Assembly: GCA_007129135.1 (NCBI GenBank)
Contig: SKWB01000148.1
Span: 1 to 23,117 of the forward strand
Source: Halococcaceae archaeon
GTDB taxonomy: Archaea > Halobacteriota > Halobacteria > Halobacteriales > Halalkalicoccaceae
DNA: 23,117 nucleotides
Reading direction: 5' to 3'
How positions within the stretch are numbered: position 1 is the first letter of the stretch; every line of letters begins with the position of its first letter. Both the position numbers and the translations under genes were made by a program. The notes beneath the pieces are model-generated. The model was given only the letters and a program-made list of their open reading frames with translations. It searched no databases and was not told the origin of the DNA. Shown here piece after piece: positions 1 to 8,300 of this stretch.

Positions 1-9
1 AGTGAGCGT

Positions 10-540
10 ATGGCCCTCGCGTTCGAGTTCCTCGGCTGGCCCGACGAGGGTCCGACGCTCCGCCTCGACTACCGTAGCTTCGCCTACGCCGGGAAGTTCG
101 TGATGTCGAGCACGGGGAAGGCCGTCGCCCGCGAGGATGGAGAGGTAGTCGCGGCGCTCGCGTTCAACGCGGATCGGACCGACCCGTCGACCTGTTGGCT
201 CCGATACGTCACCGTTCGCGAGGACCGCCGCGGTGAAGGGATCGGTCCCCGGCTGATCGCGTTCGCCCTCTCCGAGGTCGACGAGCGCTACGAGCGGGTC
301 CGGATCGCCGTCAACAACCCGTTCGCCTACGAGGCGCTCTACAAGGTCGGCTTCGGCTTCATCGGTAATGAGACGGGGATCGCAGAGCTCGTCCTCGCCC
401 GGCCCCCGCCCGATTGTCGGTCCGCGGACCGGTACCGGGACGGACTCGATCGGTTCCGCGAGCGGGAGCTGAGCGACGCCGAAGAGCGCTTTCTCGCCGC
501 ACGCGAGGGGGCCTCGCCCCCACCGGTCGGCGGTACGTAA
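10..540 (+). CDS. GNAT family N-acetyltransferase
   Basis: A 176-residue protein with the acetyl-CoA-binding signature of the GNAT fold: the segment VREDRRGEGIGPRLIAF (about residues 68-84) carries the R/Q-x-x-G-x-G/A loop. A later segment, AYEALYKVGFGFIG, matches the C-terminal GNAT motif in which the acyl-CoA pantetheine packs. GNAT enzymes move an acetyl group from acetyl-CoA to an amine; the acceptor cannot be read from the sequence. The last ~40 residues are Arg/Asp/Glu-rich and lie outside the fold. The ATG at 10 is the first start visible, but the frame stays open to base 1, so a start outside the window is possible. The stop is 5 bases from the convergent gldA stop. The family call is firm and the substrate is unknown. 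Confidence 0.88.
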   Translation: MALAFEFLGWPDEGPTLRLDYRSFAYAGKFVMSSTGKAVAREDGEVVAALAFNADRTDPSTCWLRYVTVREDRRGEGIGPRLIAFALSEVDERYERVRIAVNNPFAYEALYKVGFGFIGNETGIAELVLARPPPDCRSADRYRDGLDRFRERELSDAEERFLAAREGASPPPVGGT

Positions 541-545
541 CCCGA

Positions 546-1646
546 TCAGGTCGAGCCGGAGACGTCGCGACCGAGCGCGTCGGCGGTCCGCAGAGCGTCC
601 TCGACCATCGCGGGAGTCACATCGAACGGCTCGTTGTGGATCGTCTCCCCTTCGGCGCAAGCTGCCTCCGCGACGACCTCCAGATCGGCGCTCTCCGGGT
701 CCTCGATCCCGATCCCCGAGAGGGTCACGGGGAGGTCGACCGCGAGCGAGAACTCGATCACCTCCTCGACGAACGCGTCGTTGTGGCCCTCCAGAACCAA
801 CTGGGTGAGCGTCCCGACGTTCACCTTCTCGCCGTGGGTCGCGTGGTGGGTCTCTTCGAGCTGGGTGAGGCCGTTGTGGACCGCGTGGGCAGCGGCGAGT
901 CCGCCGCTTTCGAACCCGAGCCCCGAGAGGAGGGTGTTCGCCTCGGTGACCGCCTCGACGCTCTCGGTCACCGCATCGTTCTCGACGGCCTGAACCGCCG
1001 AGACGGCGTGTTCGCGGAGCGTCTCGTAACAGAGTCGTGCCAGGCGGTGGGCAGCTCTCGTCGAGCGGCCGCCGACCATGTTCTCCGCGCTCGATCGATA
1101 GGCGGCGTCCGCTTCGAACCAGGTCGCGAGCGCGTCGCCGATCCCGGAGGTGAAGAACCGGGTCGGTGCGCCCGCGACGAGCGCGGTGTCGACGAGGACG
1201 AGGTCGGGGTGGCGCTCGTGGAACCAGTACTCCTCGAACTCGCCCTCCGGGCTGTAGATCACCGACAGCGCGCTCGTCGGTGCGTCCGTCGAGGCGATCG
1301 TCGGCATCGAGACCATCGCCACCCCGTTCTCGATGGCGACGGCCTTCGCCGTGTCGAGGGCCTTCCCGCCGCCTGCCCCCACCACGACGTCGGCTCCGGC
1401 GTCGGCTCCCAACTCCGCGATCCGCTCGACTTCCTCCTCCGACGCCTCCTCGCGGAACTCCTCGACGGTGGTCTCGAGCCCGTGGTCCGAGAAGCTCGCC
1501 TCGACCGCGTCGGCGACCAGCGAGAGGACGACCTCGTCCCCGAGCAGCAGTGCGTGGTCGCCGAGGCTCTCGGCGTGCGATCCGATCTCGCCGCTCACGT
1601 CCCGGCCCTGTACGTACGACCCGGGTGACTCGAAGACGAACGTCAT
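546..1646 (-). CDS. gldA: Glycerol dehydrogenase (iron/zinc-containing alcohol dehydrogenase family)
   Basis: A 366-residue NAD-dependent polyol dehydrogenase that should oxidise glycerol to dihydroxyacetone. The nucleotide-binding loop GAGGGKALDTAK is at residues 90-101. The metal-ligand triad of the family is visible as D171 (GIGDAL), H254 (AAAHAVHNG) and H271 (HATHGEKV), close to the numbering of characterised bacterial GldA enzymes. I chose the ATG at 1646 (MTFVFESPGS) over the in-frame ATG at 1661. The reasons are that a TATA-like TATTAAG lies 28 bases upstream of it and that family members begin with this F-x-S-P-G-x-Y-x-Q-G segment. It is convergent with the GNAT gene. The next enzyme of the route, dihydroxyacetone kinase, is encoded by dhaKLM about 10.5 kb away. 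Glycerol-1-phosphate dehydrogenase, a relative needed for archaeal lipids, is the main alternative; the close GldA motif match makes that less likely. Confidence 0.87.
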   Translation of the reverse strand: MTFVFESPGSYVQGRDVSGEIGSHAESLGDHALLLGDEVVLSLVADAVEASFSDHGLETTVEEFREEASEEEVERIAELGADAGADVVVGAGGGKALDTAKAVAIENGVAMVSMPTIASTDAPTSALSVIYSPEGEFEEYWFHERHPDLVLVDTALVAGAPTRFFTSGIGDALATWFEADAAYRSSAENMVGGRSTRAAHRLARLCYETLREHAVSAVQAVENDAVTESVEAVTEANTLLSGLGFESGGLAAAHAVHNGLTQLEETHHATHGEKVNVGTLTQLVLEGHNDAFVEEVIEFSLAVDLPVTLSGIGIEDPESADLEVVAEAACAEGETIHNEPFDVTPAMVEDALRTADALGRDVSGST

Positions 1647-1673
1647 GAGTGAGTCTCCCACGACTCGAACGGG

Positions 1674-1680
1674 CTTAATA
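1674..1680 (-). promoter_or_regulatory. TATA-like element of gldA
   Basis: On the minus strand this reads TATTAAG, an AT-rich island 28 bases before the ATG at 1646. That spacing fits a leaderless haloarchaeal transcript starting at or next to the start codon. No Shine-Dalgarno sequence is seen. Confidence 0.6.
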
Positions 1681-1747
1681 CCAGAGGAGCGGGTCGGAAT
1701 CGAGGCAAACGGAAAGACCGAACACCCCCGGGACCGACCCTCGGTCG

Positions 1748-2221
1748 ATGGAGACGACGCGTCACTTCACCGCGACCGCGTACATCGTCAACGACGGAGC
1801 AACGGCGCTGCACCACCACGACCGCCTCGGGATCCGGGTGCCGCCCGGCGGCCACGTCGACCGGGACGAACTGCCGCACGAGGCCGCCCTGCGCGAGATC
1901 GAAGAGGAGACCGGACTGGAGGCGACGCTCGTCGACGACACTCGCGAGGTGACCGGCCCCGACGGGGTGAGCCTTCCCCGACCGCGCCACGTCATGCTCT
2001 ACGACATCAACGTCCACCCCGATGGCTCGGTCGGCCACCAGCACGTCGACCTGCTCTACTACGCGAGCGTCGAGCGTCGCGAGATCACGCCTGCCCCGGG
2101 CGAGACGGACGCCGACGCCTGGGAGTGGTACACCCCGGAGGAGCTCCGGGCGGGCGAGATGGACGCCGACACGGTCGAGCTCGGCTGCGAGGCGATCGAG
2201 GTCGTCGGGAACGGCGGCTAG
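1748..2221 (+). CDS. Nudix hydrolase
   Basis: A 157-residue protein with a complete Nudix box at residues 35-57, G-x5-E-x7-REIEEETGL. This helix-loop-helix binds Mg2+ or Mn2+ and supports hydrolysis of a nucleoside diphosphate linked to another group. The box is intact, with all the glutamates present, so the enzyme is probably active. The substrate cannot be inferred: the family covers ADP-ribose, NADH, (deoxy)nucleotides and others. The His-rich segment ALHHHDRLG before the box is in the position of the substrate-side strand. The start is the first ATG and the upstream promoter is only weakly suggested by GGCAAACGGAAAG around 1704-1716. The stop codon overlaps that of the convergent asparagine-synthase-like gene by four bases, sharing one CTAG. 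Confidence 0.92.
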   Translation: METTRHFTATAYIVNDGATALHHHDRLGIRVPPGGHVDRDELPHEAALREIEEETGLEATLVDDTREVTGPDGVSLPRPRHVMLYDINVHPDGSVGHQHVDLLYYASVERREITPAPGETDADAWEWYTPEELRAGEMDADTVELGCEAIEVVGNGG

Positions 2222-3300
2222 CCGCCCGGACCGAGCAACGACGCCACGTACCGGTCGACGTGGCGGTCCATCCGCCGCTTGTACCCCGCCTGCCGCGCCA
2301 GCCGGTCGAGTTCCCGGGAGACGAGGCTGCCGTACTGGATCGCCTTCTTCGGTCTCGTACCGATCTCCTCGGGAACGAACGCGCGGGCGGCCTCGCGGAA
2401 CGCCCACTTCCGAACCCCGTCGCGAACCAGGTGGTCGCCGTCGAGGCCGAGGGCGGTCTCTACCAGGCGGTCGTCGAGCAGCGGCATCACCGGTTCGACG
2501 CCCGCCGCGCGCAGCGCGAGCACGTCGCGTTCGAGGCCGTGGGGGAGCGATACGATCGCCTCTCGGGCGGCCCCCCGTATCGACTCGGCCTCGACGCGGT
2601 GGTCGTGACGGGCGACCTTCTCGTAGCCGCCGAACAGTTCGTCCGCGCCCTGGCCGAGCGCGAGGCGGTCGTACCCGTCTTCGGCCGCGCGCTCCCCGAC
2701 GAGAAAGAGCGTGAGCGCGATGGAGACGTCCATCGCGTTCGTCCGACCGGTCGCGTCTGCCACCCGTGACGCCGCCCGCTCGATCTCGCCGTGGGTGATC
2801 TCCACCCCCCGTAGATCGAGATCGAGCAGGTCGGCCGCCGAGCGAGCGGCCTCGAGGTCGTGGCTCCCCTCGAAGCCGGCGACGTAGCACGGAACGGAGA
2901 GCGCGTTCGCGACCACGGCGGAGTCGATCCCTCCCGAGAACGCGACGGCGGTCCCCGCCGTGTCGACCGCCCGCAGACTCTCACCGAGCGCGTCCTGGAG
3001 CCGCTCGATCGCGCCCTCGCTCGCCTCGATCGGCTCCGGCTCCGGGAGCGTCCAGACCCGCTCGACCTCGTCCCCGTCGCGGACGGAGCCAGCCGGGAAC
3101 GGGACCGGATCGGCGAGCGCCGTCGGCGAGAACCCCCACCCGGTCCCTCCGCGTTCGGTGAACAGCGGGTACCTCCCGAGGACGTCGCGGACGAGTCGTC
3201 CCCCGTCGAGGGCGCCCGCGAAGCCCCGGCCACCCGGCAGCGGATCGCCCGCCTCGATCGCCCGTTCGACGAGGTCGGCGGATGCGCCGTGGAGGCTCAT
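2218..3300 (-). CDS. Asparagine-synthase-like PP-loop ATPase lacking the glutaminase cysteine
   Basis: A 360-residue protein with the ATP-pyrophosphatase motif SGGIDS at residues 122-127 and the downstream AsnB-like segment LGQGADELFGGYEKVARHD. Both belong to the synthetase domain of class B asparagine synthetases, which adenylates a carboxylate before amide formation. AsnB enzymes are usually over 450 residues long and begin with a catalytic Cys2 glutaminase domain. Here the first ~85 residues are short and begin MSLHGAS, with no Cys2. It therefore either uses free ammonia or another nucleophile, or acts on a different carboxylate. The C-terminus is rich in Arg and Lys. Its ATG overlaps the stop of the upstream PHP gene in an ATGA, so the two are almost certainly cotranscribed. 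The family is sure; asparagine synthesis as the role is not. Confidence 0.85.
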   Translation of the reverse strand: MSLHGASADLVERAIEAGDPLPGGRGFAGALDGGRLVRDVLGRYPLFTERGGTGWGFSPTALADPVPFPAGSVRDGDEVERVWTLPEPEPIEASEGAIERLQDALGESLRAVDTAGTAVAFSGGIDSAVVANALSVPCYVAGFEGSHDLEAARSAADLLDLDLRGVEITHGEIERAASRVADATGRTNAMDVSIALTLFLVGERAAEDGYDRLALGQGADELFGGYEKVARHDHRVEAESIRGAAREAIVSLPHGLERDVLALRAAGVEPVMPLLDDRLVETALGLDGDHLVRDGVRKWAFREAARAFVPEEIGTRPKKAIQYGSLVSRELDRLARQAGYKRRMDRHVDRYVASLLGPGG

Positions 3301-3989
3301 CTCGGGACGAGAGAGCGAACCCGGTTCTTCACCCGGCGTTTCGCCCCGCCGCCGGCCTGCCGGAAGCTGATCCGCCAGGGCGTCCGCTTGCCCTCGACGG
3401 TCGTCCGCCCCTCGCGGATCGCGTGCAGGATCCCCTCCAGACCCTCCTCGACCTCGGAATCGACGTTCGTCACCGCCTGACCGACCATCTCGCTGATGTG
3501 GGCGTCGCTCCCGGCGGTCACCGGGAGGTCGCGCTCGCTCGCGAACCGTTCGGCCCGCATGTTCGCGATCCCGGTCAGCAGCCTCGAGTTGTAGATCTCG
3601 ATCGCGTCGGCGCTCGCGAGCTGGTGGCGGGTGACGTTGTAGGCGACCCCGCTCCGGGACTTCTGGAACGGGTGGGGGACGACCGCCACCCCGCCCAGCT
3701 CCCTGATCCGCGCGAGCGTCTCGTCGTAGGGGAGTCCGGGCGGGACCGCCTCGGTGATCCCCAGTCCGAGGACGTGGCCCGCCTCGCTGGTGATCTCGAT
3801 GCCCGGGATCCCGATCAGCCCGAACTGCGGGGCGAGTGCGGCGGCTTCCAGGCTCGCGTCGATCTCGTCGTGGTCAGTGATCGCGAGCGCGTCCAGCCCC
3901 ACCGCTGCGGCCTGTTCGAGCAGCAGGTCGATCGGGTCTCGACCGTCGTAGGAGAGCTCGGAGTGCGCGTGGAGTTCGACGGTCAGCAC
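3297..3989 (-). CDS. PHP-domain metal-dependent phosphoesterase
   Basis: A 230-residue protein of the polymerase-and-histidinol-phosphatase (PHP) fold. The metal-binding motifs are visible in order: H-A-H near residues 7-9, ITDHDEID, GIEIT, VVPHPF and GSDAH. These would coordinate two or three metal ions for phosphoester hydrolysis; relatives include nucleotide 3',5'-bisphosphatases and AMP-releasing enzymes. I place the start at the GTG at 3989. This gives LTVELHAHS right after the initiator, and the TATA-like GTTTTTG lies 25-31 bases upstream. A longer reading from a TTG at 4016 would run through that promoter. The C-terminal tail is basic (KRRVKNRVRSL). It is the first gene of an operon with the asparagine-synthase-like gene, with a 4-base overlap. 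The substrate is unknown. Confidence 0.86.
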   Translation of the reverse strand: MLTVELHAHSELSYDGRDPIDLLLEQAAAVGLDALAITDHDEIDASLEAAALAPQFGLIGIPGIEITSEAGHVLGLGITEAVPPGLPYDETLARIRELGGVAVVPHPFQKSRSGVAYNVTRHQLASADAIEIYNSRLLTGIANMRAERFASERDLPVTAGSDAHISEMVGQAVTNVDSEVEEGLEGILHAIREGRTTVEGKRTPWRISFRQAGGGAKRRVKNRVRSLVPR

Positions 3990-4013
3990 ACCTACCGCTT
4001 CGCGCGAGGGTGG

Positions 4014-4020
4014 CAAAAAC
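4014..4020 (-). promoter_or_regulatory. TATA-like element of the PHP/asparagine-synthase-like operon
   Basis: The minus strand reads GTTTTTG, 25-31 bases before the GTG at 3989. It supports that start and a leaderless message covering both genes. Confidence 0.5.
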
Positions 4021-4143
4021 GCCCCGGTCGGCGTGCAGGTAGTCGCGAGCGGTGGATCGGAGCGGCCGTACCCGCCTCGCCGATCCCACCACGGGGTGCG
4101 GTCATCGGACGGGGGCTCGGAGGTGAGCCGGTCGACGAGCGGA

Positions 4144-4800
4144 TCAGAACGCCTTCTGGGAGTCGGCGTCCGCGCGTGTGAGGTTCGTGTGTAAGAGCCC
4201 TTTCTGGGCCCTCCGGAGGCGTTCCGAGAGCGACTGGTGTGAGATATCGAGGTGTTCGGACAGCTCCTCGAGGGAGATACCGCGCGGGATCTCGAAGTAG
4301 CCGTGCTCGACCGCCAGCTCCAGCGCCTCGTACTGCTCCGGCGTGAGCCCGACCGTGGGTATGTCCTCCTCCGAGACGCTTCGGATCGAGCGGACGTCGA
4401 TATCGAGACCGTTCTCCCCGAGCCGTTCGACCGTCCGTTCGACGTCGGTGTGGCGCGTGTAGCGCAGCCGAACCGACCACGTCCCCTCCGAGAGCGCGGC
4501 CGAGAGGACCGTCCCCCCCGTCTCGACGATCCGCGCCAGCTCCTTGGGTCGACTCCCCTCGAACCGGACCGAGTAGAGCCACTCCTGGGTGTCCTCGGAG
4601 ATCAGGTCGTAGCCCTCGACACCGGCCGTCGCGTCGAGGGCTGCCTCCACGCCCCGTTTCGGGGCACCCCGGACCCTGATCGGGAGCCCGGTCGCCTGCA
4701 CCACCCGTTCGACCTCCATCTCGATCGAGGGCTCGCGCTCGACCGCTCCCGCGAACAGCGTCTCCGACGCGGGGAATCGGAGCTCCACTATCGTGACCAT
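4144..4800 (-). CDS. HTH_10 (bacterio-opsin-activator-like) transcriptional regulator
   Basis: A 218-residue haloarchaeal regulator. The C-terminal ~55 residues form the HTH_10 domain: LTPEQYEALELAVEHGYFEIPRG, then SLEELSEHLDISHQSLSERLRRAQ as the helix-turn-helix. The first ~155 residues are the alpha/beta input domain usual in these proteins and carry no recognised ligand site. There is no receiver, PAS or GAF domain. It lies three bases after the stop of the short winged-helix gene, so the two form one operon. That operon is transcribed away from the large PAS/GAF sensor, which ends in the same type of HTH_10 domain. By family it should bind DNA as a transcription activator or repressor; the target genes are unknown. 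Confidence 0.88.
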   Translation of the reverse strand: MVTIVELRFPASETLFAGAVEREPSIEMEVERVVQATGLPIRVRGAPKRGVEAALDATAGVEGYDLISEDTQEWLYSVRFEGSRPKELARIVETGGTVLSAALSEGTWSVRLRYTRHTDVERTVERLGENGLDIDVRSIRSVSEEDIPTVGLTPEQYEALELAVEHGYFEIPRGISLEELSEHLDISHQSLSERLRRAQKGLLHTNLTRADADSQKAF

Positions 4801-4803
4801 CGC

Positions 4804-5127
4804 TCAGCCCCCGATCCGGTCGGCCGGCTCGATCACGTGGCGCTCCGGGTCGTAGTCGAGGACGCCGGCGTCGGACAGCACGGGGAGGTGGACGTGGTGA
4901 AGCGAGATGGCGACGTGCTCGATGGCGTCGCCGTCGGTGGGGGCCGTCGCCTCCCGGGCGGCGATCCCCGCCGCGAACTCCTCGAGGTGGGCCGTCGTCT
5001 CCGTCTCCGCGAGGAGGTCGAGCGCGAGTCGGCGTCGGGCCGACGCGAGCAGGCTGTACCGCTCGTCCGGGGCCAGTTCGACCCCGCTCAGCGCGCCCTC
5101 GTTCGTCGTATAGAGGCTCTGTGACAT
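4804..5127 (-). CDS. Short haloarchaeal winged-helix protein (DUF7344-like)
   Basis: A 107-residue acidic protein starting MSQSLYTTNEG at the ATG at 5127. The segment LAPDERYSLLASARRRLALDLLAE, then EEFAAGIAAREA, then IEHVAISLHHVHLPVLSDAGVLDYD follows the pattern of the short winged-helix domains that halophilic archaea encode in many copies. In that pattern a first helix is followed by a recognition helix (SLHHVHLPVL) and a wing (GVLDYDPERHVIE). The DUF7344 label is from memory of that pattern and is tentative. It is the first gene of an operon with the HTH_10 regulator, with 3 bases between stop and ATG. It carries no sensory domain, so it may act as a small DNA-binding partner. The frame stays open upstream of 5127, but the added sequence is low in acidic residues and looks non-coding. 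Confidence 0.77.
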   Translation of the reverse strand: MSQSLYTTNEGALSGVELAPDERYSLLASARRRLALDLLAETETTAHLEEFAAGIAAREATAPTDGDAIEHVAISLHHVHLPVLSDAGVLDYDPERHVIEPADRIGG

Positions 5128-5362
5128 CGTGTGTGCTCCAGTTCGGCCGGCGGCTGCCGGCGCGTACCGGTTCGGAGACACCGTACACCCGTAACGACAC
5201 ACTAGAACTGATGAGGTAGCCGATCGACGCTCGTCGGAACCGGCGTCGGAACGGACGGGACGGCTCCGTCCCGACCGCGGCCACCCGGTAAGCGAACCGT
5301 GTGGACCCCTCGCACGGGAGGCTCCATCGACGGAAGGTTCAAGCACCGCGCCGCCGGTAGGG
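5128..5362. promoter_or_regulatory. Divergent regulatory region between the wHTH/HTH_10 operon and the PAS/GAF sensor
   Basis: These 235 bases separate two outward-facing regulatory units. A perfect GCCGGC-GGCT-GCCGGC repeat lies at 5146-5161; because GCCGGC is itself palindromic it reads as both a direct and an inverted repeat. GTAACGACACAC lies further out, at 5191-5202. The element before the sensor ATG is only weakly AT-rich (GGTTCAAGCA, 5336-5345). No strong TATA element is seen at the usual distance from the ATG at 5127, so that operon may have a 5' leader. The span is a natural place for autoregulation or cross-regulation by the flanking DNA-binding proteins, which is inference. Confidence 0.4.
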
Positions 5363-8300
5363 ATGAGGATGGGAGCAGGTGGACTGACCGACCCCCTCCG
5401 GGAGACGCTCGCGGTCTTCGACGGCTCCGGCGAGCCACGGACGACGCCCGAGGTGGCAGAACGCCTCGACCTCGGCCGCCGAAGCACGTACGCCCGGCTG
5501 GAACGACTCGTCGAACACGGCCGAATCGAGACCAAGAAAGTCGGTGCGAACGCCCGCGTCTGGTGGCGGCCACCCCCGGAGGGCGCCCCTGACGAGGACG
5601 AGGCCCCGTCGGCTCGATCGCCCGTAGACATCGAGCCGTCCGCGTCGGACCCGCCGGCCGCCGCTGCGTCGCTGGTCGCCGAGGTCATCGACGACGTCGG
5701 GGTCGGCGTCTTCGTCCTCGACGAGGGGTTCCGGGTCGCCTGGATCAACCGGGCGACCGAGCGGTACTTCGGGCTCGACCGCGAGGCGGTCGTCGGGAGC
5801 GACAAACGCCGTCTCGTCGAGGAACGGGTCGGGCCGGCCGTCGCGGACGACGACGCGTTCGCGGAGACGGTGCTCGCGACCTACGACGACAACACCTACG
5901 TCGAGCGCTTCGAGTGTCGCGTGACGGCGGGCGAGGGCCGCGAGGAACGCTGGCTCGAACACCGGAGCAAGCCGATCGAGACCGGCGCGTTCGCGGGCGG
6001 ACGCGTCGAGCTCTACTACGACGTCACGGAGCGGAGGCGGGCGGAGCGAGCCCGCAGACGGGACGCCGACCGGTTCGGGTCGCTGATCGACGCCGTCGAG
6101 GAGTACGCCATCTTCACCCTCGACGCCGAGGGGCACGTCCGGAGCTGGAACCCCGGTGCCGAGCGGATCAAAGGCTACGAGATCGGGGAAATCCTCGGCG
6201 AGCACTTCTCGGCGTTCTACACCGACGACGACAGGGAGGGTGGCGTGCCCGCGGCGAACCTCTCGGCGGCGAGGGCCGAGGGCTCGGTCGAGGACGAGGG
6301 CTGGCGCGTCCGGGCCGACGGCTCGCGGTTCTGGGCGAGCGTCACGATCACCGCCATCCGTGACGAGGACGGCGCGCTGGCGGGCTACGCGAAGGTCACC
6401 CGCGACATGACCGACCGGTACGAGCACGAAGAGGCGCTCCGTCGGGAGCGGGACTTCACCCGGCGGGTGCTGGAGACCGTCCCCGTCGGCGTGCTGACCG
6501 TCGAACCCGACGGGACGGTCGATACCGCGAACCGGCGGGCCGTCGAACTGCTCGAACTCGACCGGGGCCCCGACCCCAGCACCACCCTCGGAGCTACCGA
6601 CCTCACCGACGAGGAGGGGGAGCCCGTGACCTCGGGCGAGCGGTCGTTCTTCGAGGCGGTCGAGACCGGTGTGTCGGCCGGGAACCGGCGGCTTCGGCTG
6701 GAGACGTCGGACGGGCGTCGGCGCTGGCTCTCGGCGAGCGTCGAGCCGATGGAGGCAGACGAGGGCGACGCCGGCCGCCTCCTCCTCACCGTCGAGGACG
6801 TCTCGCAACGGGTGGAACAGGCCGAACGGCTGGAGCGACAGCGCGACGACCTCGAGAACGAACTCGAGGAGGTCCTCGGTCGTGTCACCGACGCGTTCTA
6901 CGCGGTCGACGACGAGTGGCGGTTCACGCACATAAACGAGCGTGCGGAGGAGCTGATCGACGTCGAGGGCAGGGGGCTCGTCGGGAAGGACATCTGGGAG
7001 ACGTTCGAGTGGGCCGCGGAGTCGAGGCTCCGCGAGGAGTACGAACACGCCATGGCGACCCAGGAGCCGACCTCGTTCGACCTCTTCTATCCCCAGCCGC
7101 TCGACGCCTGGTTCGAGGTCCACGCCTACCCGGGCGAGTCCGGGCTTTCGGTCTACTTCCGTGATATCACGGAGCGGAAAGAACGGCAGCTCGAGCTCGA
7201 ACGGTACGCCGGTATCGTCGACGCGATCGGCGAGCCCGTCTACGAGGTCGACACCGCCGGAAGGCTCGCCTTCGTCAACGAGGCGTTCGTCGAGTACTCG
7301 GGCTACGAGGAGTCGGAGCTGCTCGGACGGCACGTCTCGGTCGGGATGGACGAGGAGGCGATCCGCCGGGTCGAGCGACGCATCGCGGAGCTGCTCGGGA
7401 ACGGCGGCGACGGGACGATCGCCGTCGAGTACGAGGTTCGGACGAAAGAGGGCGACCGGATCCCCGTGGAGAACCGCATCTCGCTGCTGACCGACGAGGA
7501 CGGTCGGATCCGTGGCTCGGCGGGGATGCTCTGGGACGTGAGCGAGCGCAAGCGTGCCGAGCGGGCAGTCCGGGAGAGCGAAGAGCGGCTCCGACTCGCG
7601 CTCGAGTCGGGGCGGCTCGGGGCCTGGGAGCTCGACCTCCGGACCGGGGAGTCGCCCGTCCGATCGCCCCGACACGACCGGATCTTCGGCTACGAGGAGC
7701 CGCTCGAGGACTGGTGTGTCGATCGGTTCCTCGAGCACGTCCACCCGGAGGATCGGGCGACGGTCGAGCGGCGCTTCGAGGAGGCGTTCGAGACGGGCGA
7801 GTGGACGTTCGAGTGTCGGATCGTCCGCGCGGACGGCGAACGACGGTGGATCGAGGCCCACGGCGAGTTCGAGTTCGACGAGGCGGATGAGCCCATCCGC
7901 GCGATCGGCGTCGTCCGGGACGTCACCGAGCGAACGGAGCGCGAGCGGACGCTCGAAACGCAGGTCCGCCAGCAGGCGGTCGTCGCCGACCTCGGGACGG
8001 CCGCGCTCGGGGAGACCGACCCCGACACGCTGATGGCGGACGCGACGAGACTGGTCGCCGACACCCTCGACACCGACTACTGCAAGGTGCTGGATCTGGA
8101 CGGCGATACCGGGGAGCTCCTGCTCAGACAGGGCGTCGGCTGGGAGGAGGGGATCGTCGGCTCGGCGACGGTTTCGGCGGTCGAGGACGACTCGCAGGCC
8201 GCCCACACGCTGGCAAAAGAGACGCCGGTGGTCGTCGAGGACCTGCCGGCGGAGTCGCGGTTCCGCGGTCCCGCCCTCCTCCGGGACCACGACGTGCGAA

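Noticed and set aside
414..1628. 404-residue plus-strand frame over gldA
   Set aside because: It is the complement of gldA, which has all catalytic ligands. This frame is Arg-rich and has no motif.
3990..4016. TTG start for the PHP protein
   Set aside because: It would place the coding region over the TATA-like element, and the GTG at 3989 gives the family-typical N-terminus.
5146..5161. GCCGGC-GGCT-GCCGGC as an operator or terminator
   Set aside because: A 6-base GC palindrome repeated once is not rare at this GC content and has no T-run. It is noted in the divergent region but not claimed as a site.
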